DNA from: a bacterium BMS3Bbin09
Lineage (GTDB): Bacteria > Nitrospirota > Thermodesulfovibrionia > UBA6902
Direction: 5' to 3'
Assembly (NCBI GenBank): GCA_002897915.1
Contig: BDTS01000087.1
Coordinates: 1 to 41,488, forward strand
DNA: 41,488 bases
In this document: piece after piece, positions 26,986 through 34,899 of the stretch
How the letters are laid out: every line of letters starts with the position of its first letter
Position numbering within the stretch: position 1 is the stretch's first letter
Made by a program: the position numbers and the translations under genes
Notes under the pieces: generated by a model
The model's database searches: none
Told to the model about the DNA's origin: nothing
The model's input: only the letters and a program-made list of their open reading frames with translations

Positions 26986-27126
26986 TTAAAGAGGCATTTT
27001 CTTTTTTGGCACATCACCGTACATTACAAAATGTGTCAAACCGTTCGCGGTCTTCGCACATTTCATGTGGTAGGAAATGGCTGTCTTTGTCTCTGCCTTC
27101 TTCTGGGTCTTCTTGGATTTTTTCAA
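26986..27126 (-). CDS. 46-aa candidate RiPP precursor peptide (CbpA-like), TTG start; absent from the ORF track
   Basis: Minus strand AAAGGAGGGTAATTTC-TTG; MKKSKKTQKKAETKTAISYHMKCAKTANGLTHFVMYGDVPKKKMPL*; near-perfect SD, Lys-rich leader, single Cys, immediately upstream of a radical SAM/SPASM gene. Confidence 0.85.
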   Translation of the reverse strand: MKKSKKTQKKAETKTAISYHMKCAKTANGLTHFVMYGDVPKKKMPL

Positions 27127-27153
27127 GAAATTACCCTCCTTTCAATGAAGTTT

Positions 27154-27170
27154 CCCCGCCAGCTGCGGGG
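27154..27170 (-). other. Hairpin in the 5' leader of the 46-aa peptide gene
   Basis: ccccgcagctggcgggg on the minus strand, about 10 nt before the SD. Confidence 0.6.
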
Positions 27171-27187
27171 TAAAGATTATTTATCTG

Positions 27188-28261
27188 TTATGCTCCAACT
27201 GCCGACAAAGCTCCAAGCAGAATTTCATTATCCTTACGGGATTTGACGGCCACCCGTATATAAGAATCGTCAAGGCCCCTGAAGTTTGAACAGTCCCTGA
27301 GGATAATTCCCTTCTCCTTCATACCCTCGCATATTTTCACGCTATTACCTGTCTTGATCAGATAAAAATTGATTGCGGAAGGGAAAAACTCTATTCCAAT
27401 ATCCCTCAGTCCGTTCTCGATAAACTCTTTTTCATTTTTGATGAGATCCATGGTCCTGGCCGCGTAATCAATGTCATCTATCGCAGCGATCGCCGCCTTC
27501 TGTGCCAGTGTGTTCATTGTCCAGGGCTCCTTGAATTCCTTGATCCTCTCGATGATATCCGGATGGAACACCCCGTATCCGGCCCTCAGCCCTGTTATCG
27601 CGTAGAACTTTGTCATGGACCTCAGGACAATAAGGTACGGATTGCCCTGAACATGCCCGATCACTGAATCAGCTGGGCAGAAATCGATAAATGCCTCGTC
27701 CAGAACAAGAAGACATTTCATTTCCCGCGCGGCTTCAGCTATCCTGAGCACTTCTTCTTTGGTTAAAAGATCACCGGTCGGATTATTCGGGTTGCAGAGA
27801 AACGCCATATCGCACCCCTGCATTACTTCAATAAATTCCCTCGCAATTATTTTGTAACTATCTTCTTTCTTGAGGGTCAATTCTTTTATCTCTCCGCTTT
27901 TTATCGCGTTTCCATACTCTGAGAACGCCGGAGCCGTTATGAGCACCTTGCCCGGCTTCAACGCAGCAGGAAGAAGATATATAAGTTCGGTACTCCCGTT
28001 CCCGCAGATTATCGAGTTGGGGTCGATATTGTGGTATTGCGCTATCACTTGCCTCAATTCAGACGCGTCCGGATCCGGATAATGGACGAGGTTGTCCAGT
28101 TCAGCCCTGATCGCCTCTTTTACCCTGTCCGAGATACCAAGCGGATTGATCGACGCGCTGAAATCAATAAGTTCAGATGCGGGTATCCCTGTCTCTTCCG
28201 AGATCCTGTATATGTTCCCACCATGTTCCGGTCTGTTTATTTCCATAGTCTCTACACTCAT
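27188..28261 (-). CDS. cobD: Threonine-phosphate decarboxylase / histidinol-phosphate aminotransferase-like
   Basis: MEINRPEHGGNIYRISEETGIPASELIDFSASINPLGIS is typical of CobD (CobC-type); NPNNPTGDL, SMTKFYAITGLRAGYGV (PLP Lys). Confidence 0.93.
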   Translation of the reverse strand: MSVETMEINRPEHGGNIYRISEETGIPASELIDFSASINPLGISDRVKEAIRAELDNLVHYPDPDASELRQVIAQYHNIDPNSIICGNGSTELIYLLPAALKPGKVLITAPAFSEYGNAIKSGEIKELTLKKEDSYKIIAREFIEVMQGCDMAFLCNPNNPTGDLLTKEEVLRIAEAAREMKCLLVLDEAFIDFCPADSVIGHVQGNPYLIVLRSMTKFYAITGLRAGYGVFHPDIIERIKEFKEPWTMNTLAQKAAIAAIDDIDYAARTMDLIKNEKEFIENGLRDIGIEFFPSAINFYLIKTGNSVKICEGMKEKGIILRDCSNFRGLDDSYIRVAVKSRKDNEILLGALSAVGA

Positions 28262-29466
28262 ACCAATAAAATTGCCGCAAGAAGCCCGAGGAAAGAGGTC
28301 AGTTTAATGATGCCTACGGCTATGAGTGCCGCCTCCATATACGCCTCGGCACTCCCTGGCTTGAGACCCTCTTTCAGGATATTGTCTCCTATGTAAGGCT
28401 TTACACCCTCGACTCCTTCGTAAGTCGATGGCCCCCCGAGCCTTACCCCGAGGGCGCCCGCCATTGCTGCCTCGGGCACACCGGCATTCGGACTCGAGTG
28501 ATTCTTTCCATCTCTTATCATTATCGAATAAGCCCTCTTGGCACTTTCAAAGTCAGGGCCCTTTATCTTCCCTTCGATCCAGTTCAGAAAGCTTCCTACA
28601 TAGCGGCCCATCCTGTTGCGCATGCCTTCAAGCCATTCTGCGCCCCAGCTTACAGCGAACCTGCAGGAGTTAATACAATATACTGCCGCCACTATCAACG
28701 CGCCGGTGATCCTTGCCGGAATATAGTTGGCAATATCATCCAGCCTGGCTGCTGCCCAGCCAAAACTCCGATATTTATCATTCTTATATCCAATCATAGA
28801 ATCGAGAGTGTTAATTGCCTTGTATGTCATTGCGAGCGGCAGCCCCCCCAGAACAAAATAGAATAAGGGGGCGGTTATCCCGTCCGATGCGTTTTCCGAA
28901 AGTGTCTCTATAACAGCCTTCAGTATCCCGGCCTCCTGCAGGTTCTGCGTGTCCCTGCCAACGATCATAGAAAGCTTGTCCCTCGAGATATTGAGTTCGC
29001 CTCTTCCAAGTTCCCGTATCACGCCAAGCGCCGAACCAATGAGCCCGCGGGTCGCGAGTGTTGTCGAGACCAGGAAGACATAAATGCCGAACGAGATAAA
29101 TTCGGCTATCGGAGAAAAATCCAGGCTATCTAAGATCCTGTCCAGAATAAAAAATGAAATAAACGTGCCCGCAACCATAATAGCAACAAGCGCGGCCCCC
29201 GCGATCTTCTCCTGCACCCCTGTCGAAAGATCTTTCCCCTTGCGAAGGAAAGGCGGTACAATATCATTCAAGTTGACCCGGGGACGCGGCTTATCATCGC
29301 CTTTACTCTCTTCTTCTGCGCCTTCCCAATTGATCAGATTCCTGAGCCAGGTCTCAAGCTTCTCTATAAGCAGTCCCATTGCCTGGACCGGATGGGGCAT
29401 CCATCTCGGGTCGCCTGTGATCAGGTCAACTAAATATGCCAATGTAAGTGCCATGGTCTCTGTCAT
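28258..29466 (-). CDS. cbiB: Adenosylcobinamide-phosphate synthase CbiB
   Basis: LAYLVDLITGDPRWMPHPVQAMG, ETLSENASDGITAPLFYFVLGGLPLAMTYKAINTLDSMIGYKNDKYRSFGWAAARLDDIANYIPAR, NHSSPNAGVPEAAMAGALGVRLGG. Confidence 0.97.
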   Translation of the reverse strand: MTETMALTLAYLVDLITGDPRWMPHPVQAMGLLIEKLETWLRNLINWEGAEEESKGDDKPRPRVNLNDIVPPFLRKGKDLSTGVQEKIAGAALVAIMVAGTFISFFILDRILDSLDFSPIAEFISFGIYVFLVSTTLATRGLIGSALGVIRELGRGELNISRDKLSMIVGRDTQNLQEAGILKAVIETLSENASDGITAPLFYFVLGGLPLAMTYKAINTLDSMIGYKNDKYRSFGWAAARLDDIANYIPARITGALIVAAVYCINSCRFAVSWGAEWLEGMRNRMGRYVGSFLNWIEGKIKGPDFESAKRAYSIMIRDGKNHSSPNAGVPEAAMAGALGVRLGGPSTYEGVEGVKPYIGDNILKEGLKPGSAEAYMEAALIAVGIIKLTSFLGLLAAILLV

Positions 29467-31043
29467 TTCATCTCCTCCGTCTTATTCATGCAGTACTCCA
29501 TTCCGACTTCTCTCAATATGAAACAGATGTCCAAACTCTTGCCAAGGATATCCGCCCACCGCTCTATCGCCTCCTCTTTCTTTGAGTGATAGTTGGTCGT
29601 CTCTTCCCTCGGGGGAAGGCCTTTTTTCATCCTCAGGGAATTTATAACAGCGGTCCTAAGGCCGTCATTATCGAATATACCATGGATATACGTCCCCCAG
29701 ACATTCTCTTTGACGGAACCGTCAGGGACAGGATCGTTCGAGCCGTTCAAACGTTTTATATTGAACAGCCCCACATCCCCGGTCGTATGCCCCATATGGA
29801 TCTCATATCCCTTGAGCTGGTTCCATTTACATGTTGATGTGCTTTGCACCGCCCCGAACCATTTCTGGCTGACAAGGTTGGCTGATAGCTGACAAGTGGT
29901 CTTTGTCCTGTCCATTGTTGTTACTGTATCGAGCAAATCCATTCCATCTATTTCCGCGTGTGAACTTTCAACATTATCAGGATCAACGATCTTTTGGCCG
30001 AGCATCTGATAGCCCCCGCATATGCCTGCTACCGATGTCCCGTTCTCAGCCGCTCTCCTTACAAGCTTATCGATCCCGTTCTCCCTCAAAAATAGAAGAT
30101 CGGTCACGGTATTCTTTGAACCCGGAACAATAATAAGATCCGCGCTCTTTATGTCCATCTCATCGAGGGAATATTTCAGTTCAACGTCCGGCTCATACAT
30201 GAACGAGTCAAAGTCCGTAAAGTTGGATATGTACCTCAGGCCGAGCACCACGATCTTCACCGGCTTGTGATACTCACCCTTGTGAGATTGCTTCCATCTC
30301 TCGGCAGGGATCGCGTCCTCTTCATCCAGTCCAAGATCCCCATGATAATAAAGCGTGCCTATCACGGGCTTGTCCGTCTTCTCCTCTATCATCCGGAGCC
30401 CGGGCCGGAGGATATTCATATCGCCCCTGAACTTGTTCACAATGAATGCCTTAATATAATCTGCGTCGGTCCTTCCGTCTTCGCGTACGCGGTCCCCCAG
30501 CAGGCCGACCGTCCCGTAAAAAGCGGCGAAGACGCCGCCCTTATCTATGTCGCCTACCAGTATCACAGGTGCGTCCGTATAACGGGCAACGCGCATGTTC
30601 ACAACTTCTTCATCCTGAAGATTGATCTCCGCGGGACTGCCCGCGCCTTCGATCACGATCAGGTCATAATCCTTTGCAAGCCTGTCGTACGCGGCCGTGA
30701 TCTCTTTCCAGACCCGGTCCTTGATCTCATAATATTCATGCGCCTTTAGAGTCGCATAGACGCTGCCGTTGAGTATCACCTGACAGCCTGCCTCGCCGGT
30801 TGCCTTCAACAGTACGGGATTCATATCGTTTACCGGCTCTATACCCGCGGCCTCTGCCTGGAAGGCCGTTGCCCTGCCGATCTCACCGCCCTCCTTTGTG
30901 ATAAAGGAATTGAGCGCCATGTTCTGGGACTTGAAGGGCGCGACCTTTATGCCCATGTTCCTGAATATCCTGCAGAGCCCGGCAACGATAACGCTTTTGC
31001 CCGCGCCTGATCCTGTTCCCTGTATCATGATTGCTTTAGCCAT
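29463..31043 (-). CDS. cobQ: Cobyric acid synthase; start moved to 31043
   Basis: MAKAIMIQGTGSGAGKSVIVAGLCRIF...VAPFKSQNMALNSFITKEGGEIGRATAFQAEAAGIEPVNDMNPVLLKAT; VAGICGGYQMLG; GYEIHMGHT. The ORF-track prefix MCCCTVALFLT lies in a repeat tract. Confidence 0.96.
   Translation of the reverse strand: MAKAIMIQGTGSGAGKSVIVAGLCRIFRNMGIKVAPFKSQNMALNSFITKEGGEIGRATAFQAEAAGIEPVNDMNPVLLKATGEAGCQVILNGSVYATLKAHEYYEIKDRVWKEITAAYDRLAKDYDLIVIEGAGSPAEINLQDEEVVNMRVARYTDAPVILVGDIDKGGVFAAFYGTVGLLGDRVREDGRTDADYIKAFIVNKFRGDMNILRPGLRMIEEKTDKPVIGTLYYHGDLGLDEEDAIPAERWKQSHKGEYHKPVKIVVLGLRYISNFTDFDSFMYEPDVELKYSLDEMDIKSADLIIVPGSKNTVTDLLFLRENGIDKLVRRAAENGTSVAGICGGYQMLGQKIVDPDNVESSHAEIDGMDLLDTVTTMDRTKTTCQLSANLVSQKWFGAVQSTSTCKWNQLKGYEIHMGHTTGDVGLFNIKRLNGSNDPVPDGSVKENVWGTYIHGIFDNDGLRTAVINSLRMKKGLPPREETTNYHSKKEEAIERWADILGKSLDICFILREVGMEYCMNKTEEMK
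29866..29897. repeat. GCTGATAGCTGA/GCTGACAAG-type short repeat inside cobQ
   Basis: tggctgacaaggttggctgatagctgacaagt; resembles the AGCTGATAGC-like tracts between the tRNAs. Confidence 0.55.
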
Positions 31044-31054
31044 TGTTAAAAAAA

Positions 31055-31087
31055 GTGCAACAGTGCAACAGCACAATAGTGCAAAAG
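31055..31087. repeat. GTGCAACA-type short tandem/inverted repeat upstream of cobQ
   Basis: gtgcaacagtgcaacagcacaatagtgcaaaag. Confidence 0.85.
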
Positions 31088-31096
31088 TTAAAAGAC

Positions 31097-31711
31097 TTAA
31101 ACGACAAAATTAATTTGTTTAACTACAGGATAGTCCCACATCTCGATCACATTCAATGCGCCAAAGTCCTGTTCTATCCTGAAAATATTCTCAAGAGGTA
31201 TCCCGAGCATCTCACACAGGATGACCCTGGTCACCCCGCCGTGCGACACGACAGCGATATCCTCTCCCTCATGGTCCTCCATGATCTTATTGAATGCGGG
31301 CATCACTCTCTCCCGCAGATCAAGCGTGCTCTCGCCCTCCATGGGACTGAACCTAAGCGGATCACGCGCCCATGCACTAAAGGCATCGGGCCACTTATCG
31401 CTTATCTCATCAAAGGACATGCCCTCCCACTCCCCAAAGTTGCGTTCCTTCAGTTCATCGATAACAATCGGTTTGAGCCCGAAGGGCTCCGCGATAATCT
31501 CCGCGCTCTTGCTCGCCCTGCTGAGACCGGAACAGTACACAGCGCCTATTGCACTATTGCGCTTCTGCACTATTGCACTAAGAAAACTCGAGAGTTTTCT
31601 TATCTGTTCCACCCCGTTCGCGGATAGAGAAACATCAATGTGCCCGTTATAGCGGCGAGGGTCCGAGTCCTCGACCTCTCCATGTCTTATTAGATAAATT
31701 TTTGTGCCCAT
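31097..31711 (-). CDS. cobC: Alpha-ribazole phosphatase / histidine phosphatase family
   Basis: KIYLIRHGEVEDSDPRRYNGHIDVSLSANGVEQ, GLSRASKSAEII, NFGEWEGMSFDEI, VVSHGGVTRVIL. Confidence 0.92.
   Translation of the reverse strand: MGTKIYLIRHGEVEDSDPRRYNGHIDVSLSANGVEQIRKLSSFLSAIVQKRNSAIGAVYCSGLSRASKSAEIIAEPFGLKPIVIDELKERNFGEWEGMSFDEISDKWPDAFSAWARDPLRFSPMEGESTLDLRERVMPAFNKIMEDHEGEDIAVVSHGGVTRVILCEMLGIPLENIFRIEQDFGALNVIEMWDYPVVKQINFVV
31546..31582. repeat. GCACTATT-type repeat inside cobC
   Basis: ctattgcactattgcgcttctgcactattgcactaag; same unit type as 31055-31087 in the opposite orientation. Confidence 0.75.
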
Positions 31712-32487
31712 ATTATTGTCACTATCAAAAATATTAAGACCGCGATCTCATTCATGGCCCCGAACGAATCACCTGTCATACCCCCGAAGAGCTTGTTGAA
31801 GAAGAGTACTGACAGGAAGCTGAACCCGTAAAGAACCGGCATCGCGAACATCAGATAAAAGATATAAAGCGGGAACTGCATAACGATCGTACAGACCAGC
31901 CCCGTAAGAATGACCGCTATTGCTGAAGCTATTAAAAGCTGCTTGCCTTCCGTATGCTCGATAAAGAGATTCCCGAGCCCGTCTTTCCGCGCGGACCTGC
32001 CGTGAAAGGCCGCTATCACCATTGCCCAGCGCGACAGTATCGGCATTGAGACAACGGTCGCATAATAGGCTGGAGCAGGCGCATGAAAGAACAGCGCGCT
32101 CAACATGGTAAACTTCAGCAAAAGCACCATTACTATGGATATCACACCCATCGGACCGACAGTGCTGTCCTTCATGATCAAGAGCTTTTTTTCGTAGTCA
32201 CCCCGTGATGCAACAGCGTCAAAGGTGTCTGAAAGTCCGTCAAGATGAAGACCGCCGTTCATTATCACCATGATGAGAACGAGCAGCGCACTCGTCAGCT
32301 CTGCTGGAAAATACTCCATAAAGACCGATGCAAAAAAGGCGAGCAGAACCCCCTCGCCTAATCCGACAAGGGGAAAGAAGGACGTTGTTCTCCCCATCTC
32401 TTCAGGAGAGACCTCGCCCGTGTCCTTAACAGGAACTATCGTCAGGAACTGGGATGCAAGTATCACCTTTTTCATTGTCTTTACCAT
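31690..32487 (-). CDS. cobS: Adenosylcobinamide-GDP ribazoletransferase
   Basis: FLTIVPVKDTGEVSPEEMGRTTSFFPLVG, GGLHLDGLSDTFDAVASRGDYEKKLLIMKDSTVGPMGVI, FNKLFGGMTGDSFGAMNEIA. Confidence 0.95.
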   Translation of the reverse strand: MVKTMKKVILASQFLTIVPVKDTGEVSPEEMGRTTSFFPLVGLGEGVLLAFFASVFMEYFPAELTSALLVLIMVIMNGGLHLDGLSDTFDAVASRGDYEKKLLIMKDSTVGPMGVISIVMVLLLKFTMLSALFFHAPAPAYYATVVSMPILSRWAMVIAAFHGRSARKDGLGNLFIEHTEGKQLLIASAIAVILTGLVCTIVMQFPLYIFYLMFAMPVLYGFSFLSVLFFNKLFGGMTGDSFGAMNEIAVLIFLIVTIIWAQKFI

Positions 32488-32492
32488 GACAA

Positions 32493-33566
32493 TTATCCTT
32501 TCTTACCGGCTACCTCGGCTTCCGCAAAGGTCGCCATCTCCTTGTAAATCTTGAGTCCTCCTTCAATGACGAGCATCGCAAGTGCGACCCCCGTGCCTTC
32601 ACCAAGTCTCATGTCGAGATCAAGTATCGGTCTCAGGCCAATCTTTTCGAGCAGTGCCTTATGTCCTATCTCCTGGGACCTGTGGGCCGCAAACATATAG
32701 TCCTTTGTCTTCGGTTCTATCATGTACGCTATCAATGCACCGGCAGTTGATATGAACCCGTCAATTACAACGGGGACCTTGTTCGCCGCCGCGCCGATGA
32801 TCAATCCGGCGATGGCCGCGATCTCCGCGCCTCCGATCTTTGAAAGCACATCAATCGGATCGGAAGCATCAGGAGTGTTGATCGATATAGAATCCTTGAT
32901 GACCTGGACCTTATTCTTCAACACATCGTCATTTATGCCGGTGCCCCTGCCAGTGATATCTTCGACTGATACACCTGTGAGCACGGCTGTTATTGCGCTT
33001 GATGGGGTTGTGTTCGCAATGCCCATCTCACCGGTGCCGAACATTTTATAACCTTTCCCGGCGTATTCATTCGCAAGCTCTATCCCGACATTAATGCACT
33101 TTTCGGCCTCTTCCCTTGTCATGGCAGGACCCTTACGCATGTTCTTTGTGCCGGATACAACCTTGCGGGAGACAAAGCCCTCTTTATCTAAACCGCCGAA
33201 GTCATAGTCCACCCCAATATCAACAGCAACGACCTCCGCGCCCGCGTGACGGGCGAGAACATTTATGCCCGCGCCTCCGTTAACAAAGTTCATGACCATC
33301 TGCGGGGTCACCTCTTTCGGGAACGCTGATACCCCTTCTTCAGCAACGCCATGGTCGCCCGCGAAAGTGAAAACAACTTTTTTATCGAGAGAGGGCATGT
33401 TCTCCTCTGTTATCGCGACAAGCTGTTTCGCGAACTCCTCGAGCCTGCCGAGGCTGCCCTGCGGCTTGGTAAGGCTGTCCAGCCTGTTCTGCGCCTCTTC
33501 AGCGAATTTACCGTTACTGTTTGTGATGCTGCTTGATGTTTTCTTATAATCCATACTATCCTCCAT
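32493..33566 (-). CDS. cobT: Nicotinate-nucleotide--dimethylbenzimidazole phosphoribosyltransferase
   Basis: [103 protein letters not shown]. Confidence 0.97.
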   Translation of the reverse strand: MEDSMDYKKTSSSITNSNGKFAEEAQNRLDSLTKPQGSLGRLEEFAKQLVAITEENMPSLDKKVVFTFAGDHGVAEEGVSAFPKEVTPQMVMNFVNGGAGINVLARHAGAEVVAVDIGVDYDFGGLDKEGFVSRKVVSGTKNMRKGPAMTREEAEKCINVGIELANEYAGKGYKMFGTGEMGIANTTPSSAITAVLTGVSVEDITGRGTGINDDVLKNKVQVIKDSISINTPDASDPIDVLSKIGGAEIAAIAGLIIGAAANKVPVVIDGFISTAGALIAYMIEPKTKDYMFAAHRSQEIGHKALLEKIGLRPILDLDMRLGEGTGVALAMLVIEGGLKIYKEMATFAEAEVAGKKG

Positions 33567-33573
33567 TTTAAAA

Positions 33574-33612
33574 AACTGTTCAAACAGTTCGAACGTTCGA
33601 ACAGTTCAAACG
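33574..33612. repeat. Heptameric palindromic repeat GTTCAAACAGTTCGAACGTTCGAACAGTTCAAAC
   Basis: Intergenic cobU-cobT; perfect palindromic core AACAGTTCGAACGTTCGAAC/AGTT. Confidence 0.85.
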
Positions 33613-33614
33613 AT

Positions 33615-34133
33615 TTATTTGATTTTTAAAGGTATCCCGGCAACCACCAGATATACCTCCTCCGATATTCCCGCTATCCTCTGATTTAAATTGCCCGCAA
33701 GGTCCCTGAACTTTCTTGCCAGGTCGTTCTCGGGTACAATGCCCGTCCCGACCTCGTTCGAGACCATATAAACCGTTGAGAGGTCCTTTGATCTATCTAA
33801 TTCATCAATAAATTTATTGATCGCCCCTTCGGTATCTTTCATATGATGCATAATATTCGAAAGCCATAACGTCAGACAGTCAATAAGGACAACGCTGTAT
33901 TTATCCCCGGTCTCTGACAGTACCTTTGAAACATTCAGCGGCTCTTCATAGGTATCCCATTCATCGCCTCTTTCGGCCTTGTGCCTACTGATGCGTTCTT
34001 TCATCTCCCCGTCAAGTGCTTCAGCGGTCGCAATAAAGGCCTTTTTGCCTTTTACCCCGGATGCCTGGGTCAATGCGAACGAGCTCTTTCCGCTCTTTGC
34101 GCCGCCCAGGACAAAAATTATCTTTAGTGCCAT
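33615..34133 (-). CDS. cobU: Adenosylcobinamide kinase / adenosylcobinamide-phosphate guanylyltransferase
   Basis: IIFVLGGAKSGKSSFALTQA, ISRHKAERGDEWDTYEEP, VLIDCLTLWLSNIM, VSNEVGTGIVPENDLARKFRDLAGNLNQRIA. Confidence 0.96.
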   Translation of the reverse strand: MALKIIFVLGGAKSGKSSFALTQASGVKGKKAFIATAEALDGEMKERISRHKAERGDEWDTYEEPLNVSKVLSETGDKYSVVLIDCLTLWLSNIMHHMKDTEGAINKFIDELDRSKDLSTVYMVSNEVGTGIVPENDLARKFRDLAGNLNQRIAGISEEVYLVVAGIPLKIK

Positions 34134-34146
34134 TTCCCTTTCTCCT

Positions 34147-34875
34147 TTAGTTCCTCAGCCTGTATGTGAGCGGAAGCTCGATCCTGCTGGCAATGAGCGG
34201 AAACGGAGCCGCTTTTTTGACCACCTGCACGGTCGCGTTGTCGAGGATGCCGGAGCCGGAGCTTTTCAGTATCTTGATCCCGTAGGGAGTTCCGTCCGCC
34301 ATAACATTAAAACTCACATGCACCGTGCCTTCGATGCCCCTCTTTCTGGCAATGATCGGATATGTCTTCACCCTTTCTATGGCCATATATATCAACTCGA
34401 TGGTCCCGGGGAGGATCCCAGCCCCCTGTCCGGGCGGAGCAAACGCATGGCTGCCAGATGCAGGTTGATCATAAACAGCCTGTGCAACTACTATCTCTCC
34501 ACCATGATCAACGGCCTCTCCCGGTAAAGGGGTAACCCCGGCAGCTAGTTCTTCCCTCACAGGCTCCTTTGCCACAGGCTCAACTTCTTCAGTAATTACA
34601 TCTTCACTTAACGCTTTAGCTTTCTCAACAACATCATCCGCCCTGGTCATCTCCGGCTCAACACTGGCGATAACAGGCAGCTTCGCTTTTTCAACAACCC
34701 GAACACCAGCTGCCTTAACTGCCTGCGGTTCATCTGCCGCAAGGCTGATAAAGACAACCTCCGTCTCAGGCAGTTTCCCGCTGCCCCCAAACAATCTTGC
34801 GGAAAGCAAGAGGGCAGCAGAGAAAAAGCAGATATGCAGTACTATTGATACTGTTATTGTCTTTTTAAGCGTCAT
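34147..34875 (-). CDS. tonB: TonB-family energy transducer
   Basis: N-terminal TM, Pro/Glu/Val-rich linker, C-terminal TonB domain ARKRGIEGTVHVSFNVMADGTPYGIKILKSSGSGILDNATVQVVKKAAPFP. Confidence 0.9.
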   Translation of the reverse strand: MTLKKTITVSIVLHICFFSAALLLSARLFGGSGKLPETEVVFISLAADEPQAVKAAGVRVVEKAKLPVIASVEPEMTRADDVVEKAKALSEDVITEEVEPVAKEPVREELAAGVTPLPGEAVDHGGEIVVAQAVYDQPASGSHAFAPPGQGAGILPGTIELIYMAIERVKTYPIIARKRGIEGTVHVSFNVMADGTPYGIKILKSSGSGILDNATVQVVKKAAPFPLIASRIELPLTYRLRN

Positions 34876-34899
34876 ACTTATAGCTTCTCCTGCTTACAG

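Noticed and set aside
31044-31076. CobQ N-terminal extension MCCCTVALFLT
   Set aside because: Encoded by a GTGCAACA repeat tract; conserved CobQ start is MAKAIMIQGTGSGAGKS at 31043.
31097-31711. cobC as a pseudogene because of the internal repeat
   Set aside because: Frame is intact and all catalytic motifs (RHGE, SRA, GEWEG, SHGG) are present.
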